Source of the DNA: Desulforamulus ferrireducens
Lineage (GTDB): Bacteria; Bacillota; Desulfotomaculia; Desulfotomaculales; Desulfotomaculaceae
Assembly: GCF_002005145.1 (NCBI RefSeq)
Contig: NZ_CP019698.1
Location: 1,860,001 to 1,924,000 of the forward strand
Direction: 5' to 3'
Length of the DNA: 64,000 nt
A program made the position numbers and the translations under genes. The notes beneath the pieces are model-generated. The model worked only from the letters and a program-made list of their open reading frames with translations, made no database searches and had not been told where the DNA came from. This document shows positions 41,034 through 48,764 of this stretch, one piece after another (within the stretch, counting starts at the first letter, position 1; each line of letters starts with the position of its first letter).

Positions 41034-41119
41034 TTCTAAACTTTAGAATTTAACCCCTAAAATTAGGCCGTTTTTGCTATTTCGACTTCTAACTTTTAGA
41101 AATATTCTAATTATTAGAA
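41034..41119. promoter_or_regulatory. Three TTCTAA-N3-TTAGAA palindromes (upstream activator sites)
   Basis: TTCTAAACTTTAGAA (41034-41048), TTCTAACTTTTAGAA (41087-41101) and TTCTAATTATTAGAA (41105-41119). All three share both half-sites exactly; the last overlaps the activator stop codon. Their centres lie about 110-185 bases upstream of the fumAB sigma-54 promoter, the classical range for enhancer-binding proteins. Confidence 0.85.
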
Positions 41120-42474
41120 GTGTTGATACCATACCTTTTAATTTTATTGTAGAGCGTGGCCAGTGAAATGTTTAAATGTTTTGCTGCTTCCCTTTTTCCT
41201 GCCAAATTCCCCCCATACCTCTCCAAGGCTCGTTCAATCATCTCCTTCTCCAGTTGTGCCAGGGGAACTATGGCAGCTTCACTGCTACTCCCGGGCAACG
41301 AGTTGACACTCAGGTGTGGGATTAAGTGTTGTACCGTAATGCGGTCTCCCTCTAAGGATACCATCACTCTTTCTAAAACATTCTCCAATTCCCTAACATT
41401 TCCCGGCCATCCATAGCTGGTCAGTTGAGCTAGTGCATTGGGCGTTACTCCCACCACTTTTTTGCCCAGTTTGCGGTTTAGTCTCACAATAATATAATCA
41501 ACCAGTTCCTTCATATCACCGTGTCTCTCCCGCAGCGGGGGTAAGTTAATCTCCACCACATTAAGACGATAATAAAGGTCTTCCCTAAATTGCCCTGACC
41601 TGACCAATTCCTTTAAATTACGATTGGTGGCCGCAATTACTCGCACATCTACAGCTATGGATCTGGTACCGCCAATGCGCTCAATCTCTTTTTCCTGTAA
41701 TACTCTGAGGAGCTTAGCCTGCAGCAGTAAATTCATATCACCGATTTCATCTAAAAATAAAGTGCCTGTATGGGCCAATTCAAACTTACCTATTTTATCC
41801 TTGATTGCACCGGTAAAAGCCCCTCGGTGATAACCAAACAGCTCACTTTCCAATAAACTATCAGGAATAGCTGCACAGTTAAGGGCAATGAAGGGCCCTT
41901 CCCGGCGAGCACTGGCATGGTGTATGGCATGGGCAAAAAGCTCTTTACCAGTACCACTTTCCCCTAATAACAAAACCGTGCTGCTGCTTTGGGCAGCCTG
42001 TGTGCCAATTTTTATGCATTCCCGCATAGCATTACTGGTACCAATAATCTGGCTAAAATCATATTTGCTTTTAGTTACCTGTCCGTATTTGTCGGAGAGA
42101 TTTCTAATAATATTGCTACTGCGTCTTAATTCTTCCATTAGTTTAATAATATCTGTGATATGTTGAAAAATCACCACTGCCCCTACTATCTCACCGCCTA
42201 CACGAATGGGTACAGCATTGGATATCACCTCAGCGTTACTGCCTCCCACTCTGGTACGATGTCCCTTGACTGGTTCTCCTTTTTTAAGAGCTAAAGCCAA
42301 AGCTCCCTCAGGCGATACATCAAAGATATTTTGTTTGGTGCGTTCCTCAAAGGAAATGCCGGTAATTTGGCAAAAGGCTGGGTTTACATAAATTATGTTG
42401 CCATTTCGATCTGTTACTTCTATGGCTTCCTGCACAGAATCCAAAATGGCAGCTATCATTTCCATCGGCAACAT
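41107..42474 (-). CDS. Sigma-54-dependent activator with N-terminal PAS domain
   Basis: 455 aa from the ATG at 42474, nine bases after GGGAG; the frame extends upstream without a site. PAS domain at about 5-115 (AILDSVQEAIEVTDRNGNIIYVNPAF). AAA+ domain at about 140-370 with Walker A LLGESGTGKE, the sigma-54 contact loop GAFTGA and Walker B GTLFLDEIGD. Fis-type HTH at the end (REAAKHLNISLATLYNKIKRYGI). No receiver domain, so it responds to a small ligand or redox state through PAS. The promoter and palindromes next to fumA make fumAB its evident target. Confidence 0.93.
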   Translation of the reverse strand: MLPMEMIAAILDSVQEAIEVTDRNGNIIYVNPAFCQITGISFEERTKQNIFDVSPEGALALALKKGEPVKGHRTRVGGSNAEVISNAVPIRVGGEIVGAVVIFQHITDIIKLMEELRRSSNIIRNLSDKYGQVTKSKYDFSQIIGTSNAMRECIKIGTQAAQSSSTVLLLGESGTGKELFAHAIHHASARREGPFIALNCAAIPDSLLESELFGYHRGAFTGAIKDKIGKFELAHTGTLFLDEIGDMNLLLQAKLLRVLQEKEIERIGGTRSIAVDVRVIAATNRNLKELVRSGQFREDLYYRLNVVEINLPPLRERHGDMKELVDYIIVRLNRKLGKKVVGVTPNALAQLTSYGWPGNVRELENVLERVMVSLEGDRITVQHLIPHLSVNSLPGSSSEAAIVPLAQLEKEMIERALERYGGNLAGKREAAKHLNISLATLYNKIKRYGINTSNN

Positions 42475-42544
42475 AGAAATCACTCCCAATTTGGATAATT
42501 CGTGTGTAGTAAGAAAAACCCTTCTAAAATCTATAAGGCTTTGG

Positions 42545-42558
42545 CGAACAAATGTTTT
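42545..42558 (+). promoter_or_regulatory. LexA box (SOS operator) upstream of lexA
   Basis: CGAACAAATGTTTT matches 13 of 14 positions of the Firmicute consensus CGAAC-RNRY-GTTYG. It lies 73-86 bases before the lexA GTG, next to TATAAT at 42580-42585, so LexA controls its own gene. Confidence 0.88.
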
Positions 42559-42630
42559 GCAATCCAAGCAAGGTAATGTTATAATATACCAAATATCTTG
42601 TTGTATTTCAGGGAAAGGTGTGACGCTGCT

Positions 42631-43266
42631 GTGCTAAACCCCAGAGAAGAAGCTGTTTTGCAAGTAATTATAGATAACGTCAAAGCAAAGGGTTATCCTC
42701 CCTCGGTGCGTGAAATCGGAGAAGCCGTTGGTTTATCTTCCAGTTCAACCGTTCATTCCTACCTCAAGCGCTTGGAACAAAAGGGATATTTACGCCGGGA
42801 CCCTACTAAGCCCAGGGCCATAGAGGTAATTTCCGAAGGAAAAGAAAGAACAGAGGAAAATATTAACCCAGAGGGTTTTCAGCAGCAGGAGGAAATGCTC
42901 AGCATTCCAGTGCTTGGTGAAGTGGCTGCGGGAGTTCCCATACTTGCCGTGGAGAATTATGATGATAGAGTAACTCTACCGAGAAGCTTTACAGGTTACG
43001 GGGATTTTTTTATGCTAACCATTCGCGGTGATAGCATGATTGAAGCAGGTATTTTGGAAGGGGATATGGTTCTGGTAAGAAGGCAGGAAACTGTCAATAA
43101 TGGTGAAATAGCCGTTGCTCTGGTGGAGGATGAAGCCACTGTAAAAAGGTTTTATAAAGAAAAGGATAGAATTCGTTTGCAGCCCGAGAACAGCTTAATG
43201 GAGCCTATCTATGTACGGGATGTAAAAATCCTTGGCAAGGTTACCGGACTAATAAGAAAGCTATAA
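42631..43266 (+). CDS. lexA: LexA repressor
   Basis: 211 aa from the GTG at 42631, matching the family N-terminus ([12 protein letters not shown]); an upstream in-frame TTG at 42598 is unlikely. Winged helix [35 protein letters not shown]. Self-cleavage site Ala100-Gly101 (VAAGVPI), catalytic Ser135 (GDSM) and Lys172 (ATVKRF). Represses SOS genes until RecA promotes cleavage. The linker (about 75-90) is longer than in B. subtilis LexA. Confidence 0.97.
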   Translation: MLNPREEAVLQVIIDNVKAKGYPPSVREIGEAVGLSSSSTVHSYLKRLEQKGYLRRDPTKPRAIEVISEGKERTEENINPEGFQQQEEMLSIPVLGEVAAGVPILAVENYDDRVTLPRSFTGYGDFFMLTIRGDSMIEAGILEGDMVLVRRQETVNNGEIAVALVEDEATVKRFYKEKDRIRLQPENSLMEPIYVRDVKILGKVTGLIRKL

Positions 43267-43271
43267 AGTAT

Positions 43272-43308
43272 AAAGAATAAAGGCCGCCCAAAGCGGCCTT
43301 TATTCTTT
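43272..43308. terminator. Bidirectional terminator between lexA and the MerR gene
   Basis: AAAGAATAAAGGCCGC (43272-43287) pairs exactly with GCGGCCTTTATTCTTT (43293-43308) around a five-base loop. A- and T-rich outer stem serves both directions. Confidence 0.92.
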
Positions 43309-43314
43309 ATTGCT

Positions 43315-43716
43315 TTAGCTGTTTTCATGACAATCCTTTAGATGGGGACAGGCACTACAGTGATCTGCTTTGTCTTCAATGACATAGCAGTATGTACCCG
43401 GTTCCTTCCAACATGGCTTATTGTAATTTACTTTGTCCCCTTTTTCCGCGCCACCGTTACAGTTTTTGATATTCCAGCAGGGGTACATGGTGATAATTTG
43501 TAGCACACCCGCTATGTTAAGGCCTTTTTCATTGATTAAAAAATGAATAAACTGCAGGCGCTTAACATCATTGTTACTGTAGAGACGCTGCTTATTCCGG
43601 CGTGAGGGTTCAACTAAACCATGCTTTTCCCAAATTCTTAAGGTTTCGGGATGCACCTTAAGCAACTCCGCAATTACCCCAATATTAAACATGGGCTGAT
43701 CATCATTACGAAACAA
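43315..43716 (-). CDS. MerR-family regulator with a seven-cysteine C-terminal domain
   Basis: 133 aa, TTG start nine bases after GGAG. MerR winged helix at about 10-75 (FNIGVIAELLKVHPETLRIWEKHGLVEPSRR, QRLYSNNDVKRLQFI), close to the HspR/GlnR-type branch. Residues 76-133 hold Cys 80, 86, 102, 110, 120, 123 and 129 (PCWNIKNC, PCWKEPGTYC, CSACPHLKDC). This suggests an iron-sulfur cluster or zinc site acting as sensor or structural element. Targets unknown; it is a single-gene unit. The DNA-binding part is a firm call, the metal site inferred. Confidence 0.85.
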   Translation of the reverse strand: MFRNDDQPMFNIGVIAELLKVHPETLRIWEKHGLVEPSRRNKQRLYSNNDVKRLQFIHFLINEKGLNIAGVLQIITMYPCWNIKNCNGGAEKGDKVNYNKPCWKEPGTYCYVIEDKADHCSACPHLKDCHENS

Positions 43717-43885
43717 AGGGTTTATCTCCTCTCATCTAATTTCCGTAATTATATCTGTATTATATAGTCTATAAACTAAATTTGTAAATAACTTAAATGG
43801 AAACAAAATTTAAGATATTCCTGCCATGCTCTCTCAATTGGGACAAAGCTCGAAATTTTGTAGTTTTTGCCGGAATAACAAATAA

Positions 43886-44209
43886 TTAATCCAGTGAAAC
43901 TTCTAAGTTTAGTAAGGGGGCATGTTGCTGGGCACCATAAACATCTCTTTCACCCAGGGCCCCGGAAGGATAAGGCCTGACAATGGTTGCCTTAATGGCG
44001 TTGGCCGGGGCAAACTCAATAATGCCAATGACCTCTTCCTCACTGATGCCATAAAGATTAGCTATGGTGCTTTTATTAATCACTTGCGAACGACAAACCG
44101 CATCATATGCTGCTTTATCTTTAAATATAACATCCAGGGTCAGCTCATAAGGTCCGGAATTTTTACTCCTTATTACAGAGGCCAGTTCTGTTAGTTTTCT
44201 TGTAGCCAT
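43886..44209 (-). CDS. DUF4387 family protein
   Basis: 107 aa, ATG directly after the stop of the AtuA-like gene. Pattern KLTELASVIRSKNSGPYELTLDVIFKD and GIIEFAPANAIKATIVRPYPSGALGERDVYGAQQHAP is typical of DUF4387, a family regularly found beside or fused to AtuA/DUF1446 proteins. Reaction unknown; probably the small subunit of an enzyme with its neighbour. Last gene of the TRAP operon. Confidence 0.85.
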   Translation of the reverse strand: MATRKLTELASVIRSKNSGPYELTLDVIFKDKAAYDAVCRSQVINKSTIANLYGISEEEVIGIIEFAPANAIKATIVRPYPSGALGERDVYGAQQHAPLLNLEVSLD

Positions 44210-45577
44210 TTACTGTCCCTCCCCAACTTTGATGATTTCAGCGGGAAATAAAGCCAAGGGATCTGCCACCTCTAATAGATGATAAATATTAAAATTATAA
44301 ACCGGCCCAGCCTTAAAGTCCGACGGCGAGTAAGGGAAAGCCAGGTTGCCGGCTGTTGCCACCCGCCCAGGATAACCATAGTGCAGCATTGTAGAGCGGG
44401 CAAAACTGCAGATGGTATTGGCAAGCTCTTGGGTCTCAGCCACCGCTTCAATGATAATGCCCAGTTCATGACTGGTGATTTGGGAATTGGGCTCCAAGTC
44501 CCCCATCACCCCGTTCTTGCCATAAATATTAAAATGCAGAAAATAGTCGTAACCATACTTTTTAAAATTATCGGCAACCCTTTCCCTTACCGCCTCCACA
44601 ATATGATCAATTTGGGCAATCATAATAGGGTCGCGGCAACCGGCGATGGACACCGTTCGATAACCTACCTTTTTAGCCCCCTCTAACTTGACGGCATAGG
44701 GCTCCACCGGCACAAATTTACTACCGGCTACTTGCACAGCCTGCTCCGACAGTTGGGTAAAGGTTGTCTCTCTTAAATCTAATACTCCGCCAGGGCCTGG
44801 TAAAATATAAGGGTTGGTCTTTTCATAAAGGGTGTGGGCAGCCACCGAAGTGGGTGTACAACGACGGTTGGGATTAAGGGGTTCCACAATAAAGCAGTCC
44901 TCCCGCAAAGTACCCAGCAGACAGTCGCTACCACTGCCGGGGGAGGCAGCGATGGCCCCACATTCTAAAATTTTTCCCATATGAATGGCCAGGCCTTTAT
45001 CAAAACCTGCCAATAAGGCAGAGGCGCTAAAAACTGCCGGATCATATGCCCGTCCGGCCAGCACCACCTTAGCTCCCTTTTGCAGAGCTGCCATAACCGG
45101 CTCAGGTCCCATCTGAGCCACAATCCTATCAGCAGCCCTGATTTCTTCCTCGGTTATGGCCGGCGCAGGATGCAATGGAGTTATTTTTTGCTCATGATAA
45201 GCCTTTAGCACCGTCTCTTTATCAAGCTCTGCATGTATGACAGCCAAGGGAAAGCGCCAACCCTTTTCTTGGGCTAATTCTAAAATTATGTCTAAATTCC
45301 ATTGCAGATGGGCCTGGGCCCCTGCTCCTCCGGCAGTACCAATAACCACCGGAATATCCAACTGCAAGCCTGCCTCTATCATCAATTCTAAATCTCTTTT
45401 AACCGCAGCCCGATCAGTGAAGGATACGCCGGCACCCAAGTAGTAAGGACCGGGATCGGTGGAACCTGCATCAACAGCAATTAAATGGGGTTGTCGTGCC
45501 AGACCAGCCCGAAAGGATTCTTCCGGAAAACCATAACCCAGGATGGCTGTGGGTGATAAAACGCGATATTCTTTCAA
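44210..45577 (-). CDS. AtuA-like protein (DUF1446, acyclic terpene utilisation family)
   Basis: 455 aa from the TTG at 45577, seven bases after GGAGGG; the frame extends upstream but over the hairpin that follows dctM. Family patterns: DAGSTDPGPYYLGAG, DIPVVIGTAGGAGAQAHLQWNLDII, VLAGRAYDPAVFSASALLAGFD, HMGKILECGAIAASPGSGSDCLLG. The family name comes from Pseudomonas citronellol degradation, but many members occur in operons for carboxylate use. Together with DUF4387 and the TRAP importer it probably processes an imported organic acid. Confidence 0.85.
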   Translation of the reverse strand: MKEYRVLSPTAILGYGFPEESFRAGLARQPHLIAVDAGSTDPGPYYLGAGVSFTDRAAVKRDLELMIEAGLQLDIPVVIGTAGGAGAQAHLQWNLDIILELAQEKGWRFPLAVIHAELDKETVLKAYHEQKITPLHPAPAITEEEIRAADRIVAQMGPEPVMAALQKGAKVVLAGRAYDPAVFSASALLAGFDKGLAIHMGKILECGAIAASPGSGSDCLLGTLREDCFIVEPLNPNRRCTPTSVAAHTLYEKTNPYILPGPGGVLDLRETTFTQLSEQAVQVAGSKFVPVEPYAVKLEGAKKVGYRTVSIAGCRDPIMIAQIDHIVEAVRERVADNFKKYGYDYFLHFNIYGKNGVMGDLEPNSQITSHELGIIIEAVAETQELANTICSFARSTMLHYGYPGRVATAGNLAFPYSPSDFKAGPVYNFNIYHLLEVADPLALFPAEIIKVGEGQ

Positions 45578-45603
45578 GTGGTATCCCTCCAAACAAAAAA
45601 TAA

Positions 45604-45623
45604 GGCGAGACATTTGTCTCACC
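45604..45623 (-). terminator. Hairpin between dctM and the AtuA-like gene
   Basis: GGCGAGACA (45604-45612) with TGTCTCACC (45615-45623). On the minus strand it is followed by TTATTTTTTG, so it is a real intrinsic terminator within the operon, likely leaky so as to lower expression of the two downstream genes. Confidence 0.75.
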
Positions 45624-45645
45624 CTATTATATACCCATCTGACAT

Positions 45646-46926
45646 TTATTTCATTAGTACCCTTGGAATATAAGTAGAGATGTCGGGCCAAACGACAAAT
45701 ACAACCATCATGAGTATCATGAGCACAATGAAGGGTAGCACACCTCTAACTACATTCCCTAAACTATCCTTAGCCATGGCACTGACCACAAACAGGTTCA
45801 GCCCCACCGGCGGAGTAATCATCGCCAATTCCATGTTCACCGTCATCACCACGGCAAACTGGATTAGGTCAATACCCAGGTGATGGATCATAGGCAATAA
45901 TATGGGTAAGGTAATCAAGGTAATGGCCACAGCCTCTAAAAATGTCCCCATGATAAAGAACATTATATTGGTGGCCAGGAAAAAGAGGTATTTATTTAGG
46001 TTATTTTCGGAGATCCACGCTGCCACAGCATTGGGTATTTGGTTAGTGGTCAGGAAAAAGGCAAAAATCATAGCTGCGGCAATAATCATAAAGATCATGG
46101 AGGAAATATTAATGGACTCAACAAAGACGGGGCGAATATCCTTTAACTTTAATTCCTTATAGATTAAGGTGGATACAGCAATGGTATAAAACACGGAAAG
46201 GACTGCCGCTTCGGTGGGGGTTACCACACCCATGTAAATACTACCTAAAATAAAGAAGGGCAAAAAGGCACCTGGCAAGGCCTTAATGGTTGATCTACGA
46301 CGTTCTTCCCAACTAGCCTTTTCCCCTCGACCAAAATTATTTCTTTTAGCTGTAATAACAGCTGAAGCTAACAATACACTAGCCAGTAACAATCCTGGCA
46401 CTAAACCACCCATAAATAACTTGCCGATGGATTCTTCTGCCACCACACCAAAGATAACCATGGTAACGCTGGGGGGAATTAAGATACCCAGGGTACCCCC
46501 GGCGGCTACCAAACCCATGGCGTAGCGTTTGGGATAACCGTTATCAATCATCGCCGGCAGCATGATGGCACCAATGGCGGCAGCGGTGGCGGGACTGGAG
46601 CCGGAAATGGCGGCAAAGATGGCACAGGCTAACACTGTTACCACTGCCAAACCACCGGGTAAATGTCCCAACCAAGCCCTTAAGCAATCAATTAGATATT
46701 TAGCAATACCACCCCTGGACATGAGGACACCGGCAAACACAAAGGCCGGTATAGCCATTAAGGTTGGTGAAAGCAAAGAGGCAAACATCCGCTGCACAAT
46801 CATATAGAGGCTGAAATCCATAGTTAGAGCCAGCACAATGGTTGCCGATAGAGCCAGGGCAATGGCAATGGGTACATTTAATAAAAACAAAGCTACAAAA
46901 AGACTAAAAAGGTACGCTGTCGCCAT
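45646..46926 (-). CDS. dctM: TRAP transporter large permease subunit
   Basis: 426 aa with about 12 helices: LNVPIAIALALSATIVLA, IPAFVFAGVLMSRGGIAKYLID, SGSSPATAAAIGAIMLPAM, GGTLGILIPPSVTMVIFGVVAEESIGKLFMGGLVPGLLLA. Sodium-driven uptake with DctP and DctQ. Overlaps dctQ by 23 bases. Confidence 0.95.
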   Translation of the reverse strand: MATAYLFSLFVALFLLNVPIAIALALSATIVLALTMDFSLYMIVQRMFASLLSPTLMAIPAFVFAGVLMSRGGIAKYLIDCLRAWLGHLPGGLAVVTVLACAIFAAISGSSPATAAAIGAIMLPAMIDNGYPKRYAMGLVAAGGTLGILIPPSVTMVIFGVVAEESIGKLFMGGLVPGLLLASVLLASAVITAKRNNFGRGEKASWEERRRSTIKALPGAFLPFFILGSIYMGVVTPTEAAVLSVFYTIAVSTLIYKELKLKDIRPVFVESINISSMIFMIIAAAMIFAFFLTTNQIPNAVAAWISENNLNKYLFFLATNIMFFIMGTFLEAVAITLITLPILLPMIHHLGIDLIQFAVVMTVNMELAMITPPVGLNLFVVSAMAKDSLGNVVRGVLPFIVLMILMMVVFVVWPDISTYIPRVLMK

Positions 46927-47431
46927 GGTTTCCCCCCCTGTTCTTATTCAGCCAGTGCTTTCCGCCGCCCTTGAGCCTATGGTAGAGCTTTTCTATAAAA
47001 CGAATACCCAGCATAACACCACTAATGGGCATGATTAAATTAACAATCCACAGGGGAAACTGGCTATCGGTGGATTTTTGTCCGTACATAAGATAGTTTT
47101 GTACCAATTCCGTGCCGTAAAACACAAAAAATACGGAAAAGGCCAATCCTACGGTATTGGCAAAAATGCTAACAATCCATTTAGCTTTTAAGGGCAAAAA
47201 GTTATATAACATATCTACTTTAATATGATGATCATTACGCAGGGCCACGGATAAGCCGGCCATGGTTCCCCACACCACAAAATAAACCGAGAATTCATCC
47301 AATATTGATTGCGGTTGACCGAAAAAGTAGCGCAGAATCACATTAAGAAACACCAATGATAAGCCAATAAACAGCATGCCCCCGGAAAAATAGTCTTCAA
47401 AGGCGGTATAAATTCTGTTAAGTTTTTCCAT
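46904..47431 (-). CDS. dctQ: TRAP transporter small permease subunit
   Basis: 175 aa with four helices: GLSLVFLNVILRYFFGQPQSILDEFSVYFVVWGTMAGLSVALRNDHHIKVD is the DctQ signature. ATG after GGGGGGA. Joins the DctM channel and docks the binding protein. Confidence 0.93.
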   Translation of the reverse strand: MEKLNRIYTAFEDYFSGGMLFIGLSLVFLNVILRYFFGQPQSILDEFSVYFVVWGTMAGLSVALRNDHHIKVDMLYNFLPLKAKWIVSIFANTVGLAFSVFFVFYGTELVQNYLMYGQKSTDSQFPLWIVNLIMPISGVMLGIRFIEKLYHRLKGGGKHWLNKNRGGNHGDSVPF

Positions 47432-47495
47432 GGTCTCCCCCCTATAGGTTTAAAGGGGACGGTTTACTAACACCGCCCCCAACAGAGCTAGCTCT

Positions 47496-48515
47496 TTAAT
47501 TGCAGGCCTTGGCAGCCTCAATGTACTCACTACCAATCTTATCGGTGTATTCTGCGTAGACAGGTTCCAGAGCCTTGATAAAGGCAGCCCGATCAGCTTC
47601 TGTTAATTCGTAAATTTCCACTTTACCGGTGGCTTTAATAGCTTCTAAACTCTGGTTATTTAGTTCTTCAGCCAGTTGACGTTCAAAGTCAGTAGCCTCT
47701 TTCATGGCCTCGGTAATAATTTGTTGCTGCTCGGGAGTTAAACTGTTCCAGAATTTAGTATTGGTGAGCACAACATAGTCTAAACGACCATGATTGGAAA
47801 TAGTCAGATACTTTTGCACTTCAGCGTATTTTTGGGTGTCAATGTTATTAAAGGTGTTTTCCTGACCATCTACAGTACCGTTCTGGAGAGCCTGATAAAC
47901 TTCAGCAAAGGCCAGGGTTTGGGAACCGGCGCCTAAAGCCTTGAACTGAGCATCCAGTAAACCGCCACTCTGGGTTCTAAACTTAAGACCTTTGAAGTCT
48001 TCCGGGGTTTTGAGGGGACGTTTCGAGTTGGTGAAATGCTTAGCACCGTTGGGCCACCAAGCCATACCCAGCATACCCACAGGCTCTAAAGTTTTCATTA
48101 GCTTTTGACCGGCGGGTCCATCATAAAATTTATAGGCTGCCTCGTCATTGGCAAACAGGAAAGGCATATCTACCAGTTGGAAAGCAGGAACAAAACCAAC
48201 CAATTTGGTTACCGAAGGAGCAATAAATTGAACGGTGTTTGCCTGTAAAGCTTCCAGCTCCTCTTTGTCACCGCATAACTGGGAAGATGGGAAAACCTGT
48301 ACTTCCATCTGGCCACCGGATTTCTGCTCAACTATTTCTTCAAATTTAAGTGCTGCCTGGCCTTTGGGTGTTGTCTCCGCCACCACATGGCTAAACTTAA
48401 TAATAACCTTGTCTGACTTGGCCTTTTCCCCGCCACTGTCACCACCACAGCCAACCAGGGTTAAGGTCAGCATGACGGCCATAATAATTGCTATAAATGT
48501 TTTAATTTTGGACAT
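47496..48515 (-). CDS. dctP: TRAP transporter substrate-binding protein
   Basis: 339 aa, lipoprotein signal peptide with lipobox LTLVGCGG (Cys about residue 23). DctP features: IKFSHVVAETTPKGQAALKFEEIVEQKSGG, FKGLKFRTQSGGLLDAQFKALGAG, and the conserved AFAEVYQALQNGTVDGQENTFNNI, in which the arginine of KFRTQ and the Asn pair of the last motif bind carboxylates. Substrate is an organic acid of unknown identity. First gene of dctPQM-atuA-DUF4387. Confidence 0.94.
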   Translation of the reverse strand: MSKIKTFIAIIMAVMLTLTLVGCGGDSGGEKAKSDKVIIKFSHVVAETTPKGQAALKFEEIVEQKSGGQMEVQVFPSSQLCGDKEELEALQANTVQFIAPSVTKLVGFVPAFQLVDMPFLFANDEAAYKFYDGPAGQKLMKTLEPVGMLGMAWWPNGAKHFTNSKRPLKTPEDFKGLKFRTQSGGLLDAQFKALGAGSQTLAFAEVYQALQNGTVDGQENTFNNIDTQKYAEVQKYLTISNHGRLDYVVLTNTKFWNSLTPEQQQIITEAMKEATDFERQLAEELNNQSLEAIKATGKVEIYELTEADRAAFIKALEPVYAEYTDKIGSEYIEAAKACN

Positions 48516-48608
48516 GTAAGCCCCTCCTCATATTTAGTCATAATTAATTATTTTGAATTGTCTGAAATTATTAGTCAGAAACCACCTCCCAGGTCAAAAA
48601 CCTCTAAT

Positions 48609-48672
48609 TTGTATACAATATTATATACTCTAATGCCTATTGTGTTCGTATTGTATGTCTTAATAATACAAT
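48609..48672 (-). promoter_or_regulatory. TTGTATAC-type sites upstream of the TRAP operon
   Basis: TTGTATACAA (48609-48618) is a perfect 10-bp palindrome whose half equals that of the pckA operator. A second inverted pair, ATTGTAT (48650-48656) and ATACAAT (48666-48672), lies upstream. TATATAC at 48622-48628 adds a half-site. All are 95-160 bases before the dctP start. Likely operators of a GntR-type regulator encoded elsewhere. Confidence 0.5.
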
Positions 48673-48698
48673 GTTATAACCCATTTAACCAATAAAAA

Positions 48699-48733
48699 AA
48701 CCGTTAACGGTTGAAATTTGACCGTTAACGGTT
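48699..48733 (-). terminator. Terminator after the PLP-enzyme gene
   Basis: Two copies of ACCGTTAACGGTT (48700-48712 and 48721-48733), each self-complementary, form one long stem together; on the minus strand they end in GGTTTTTTTATT. It lies 32 bases after the stop of the gene at 48765. Confidence 0.8.
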
Positions 48734-48764
48734 GCCTGAGTGGTTGCATAGACACTTTTAATGG

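Noticed and set aside
42598-42630. Longer LexA start (TTG)
   Set aside because: The extra 11 residues are not found in LexA proteins and would include the ribosome-binding region.
48699-48733. Two tandem AACCGTTAACGGTT palindromes as an operator pair
   Set aside because: They lie just after the stop of the PLP-enzyme gene and end in a run of T on that strand, so a terminator explains them better.
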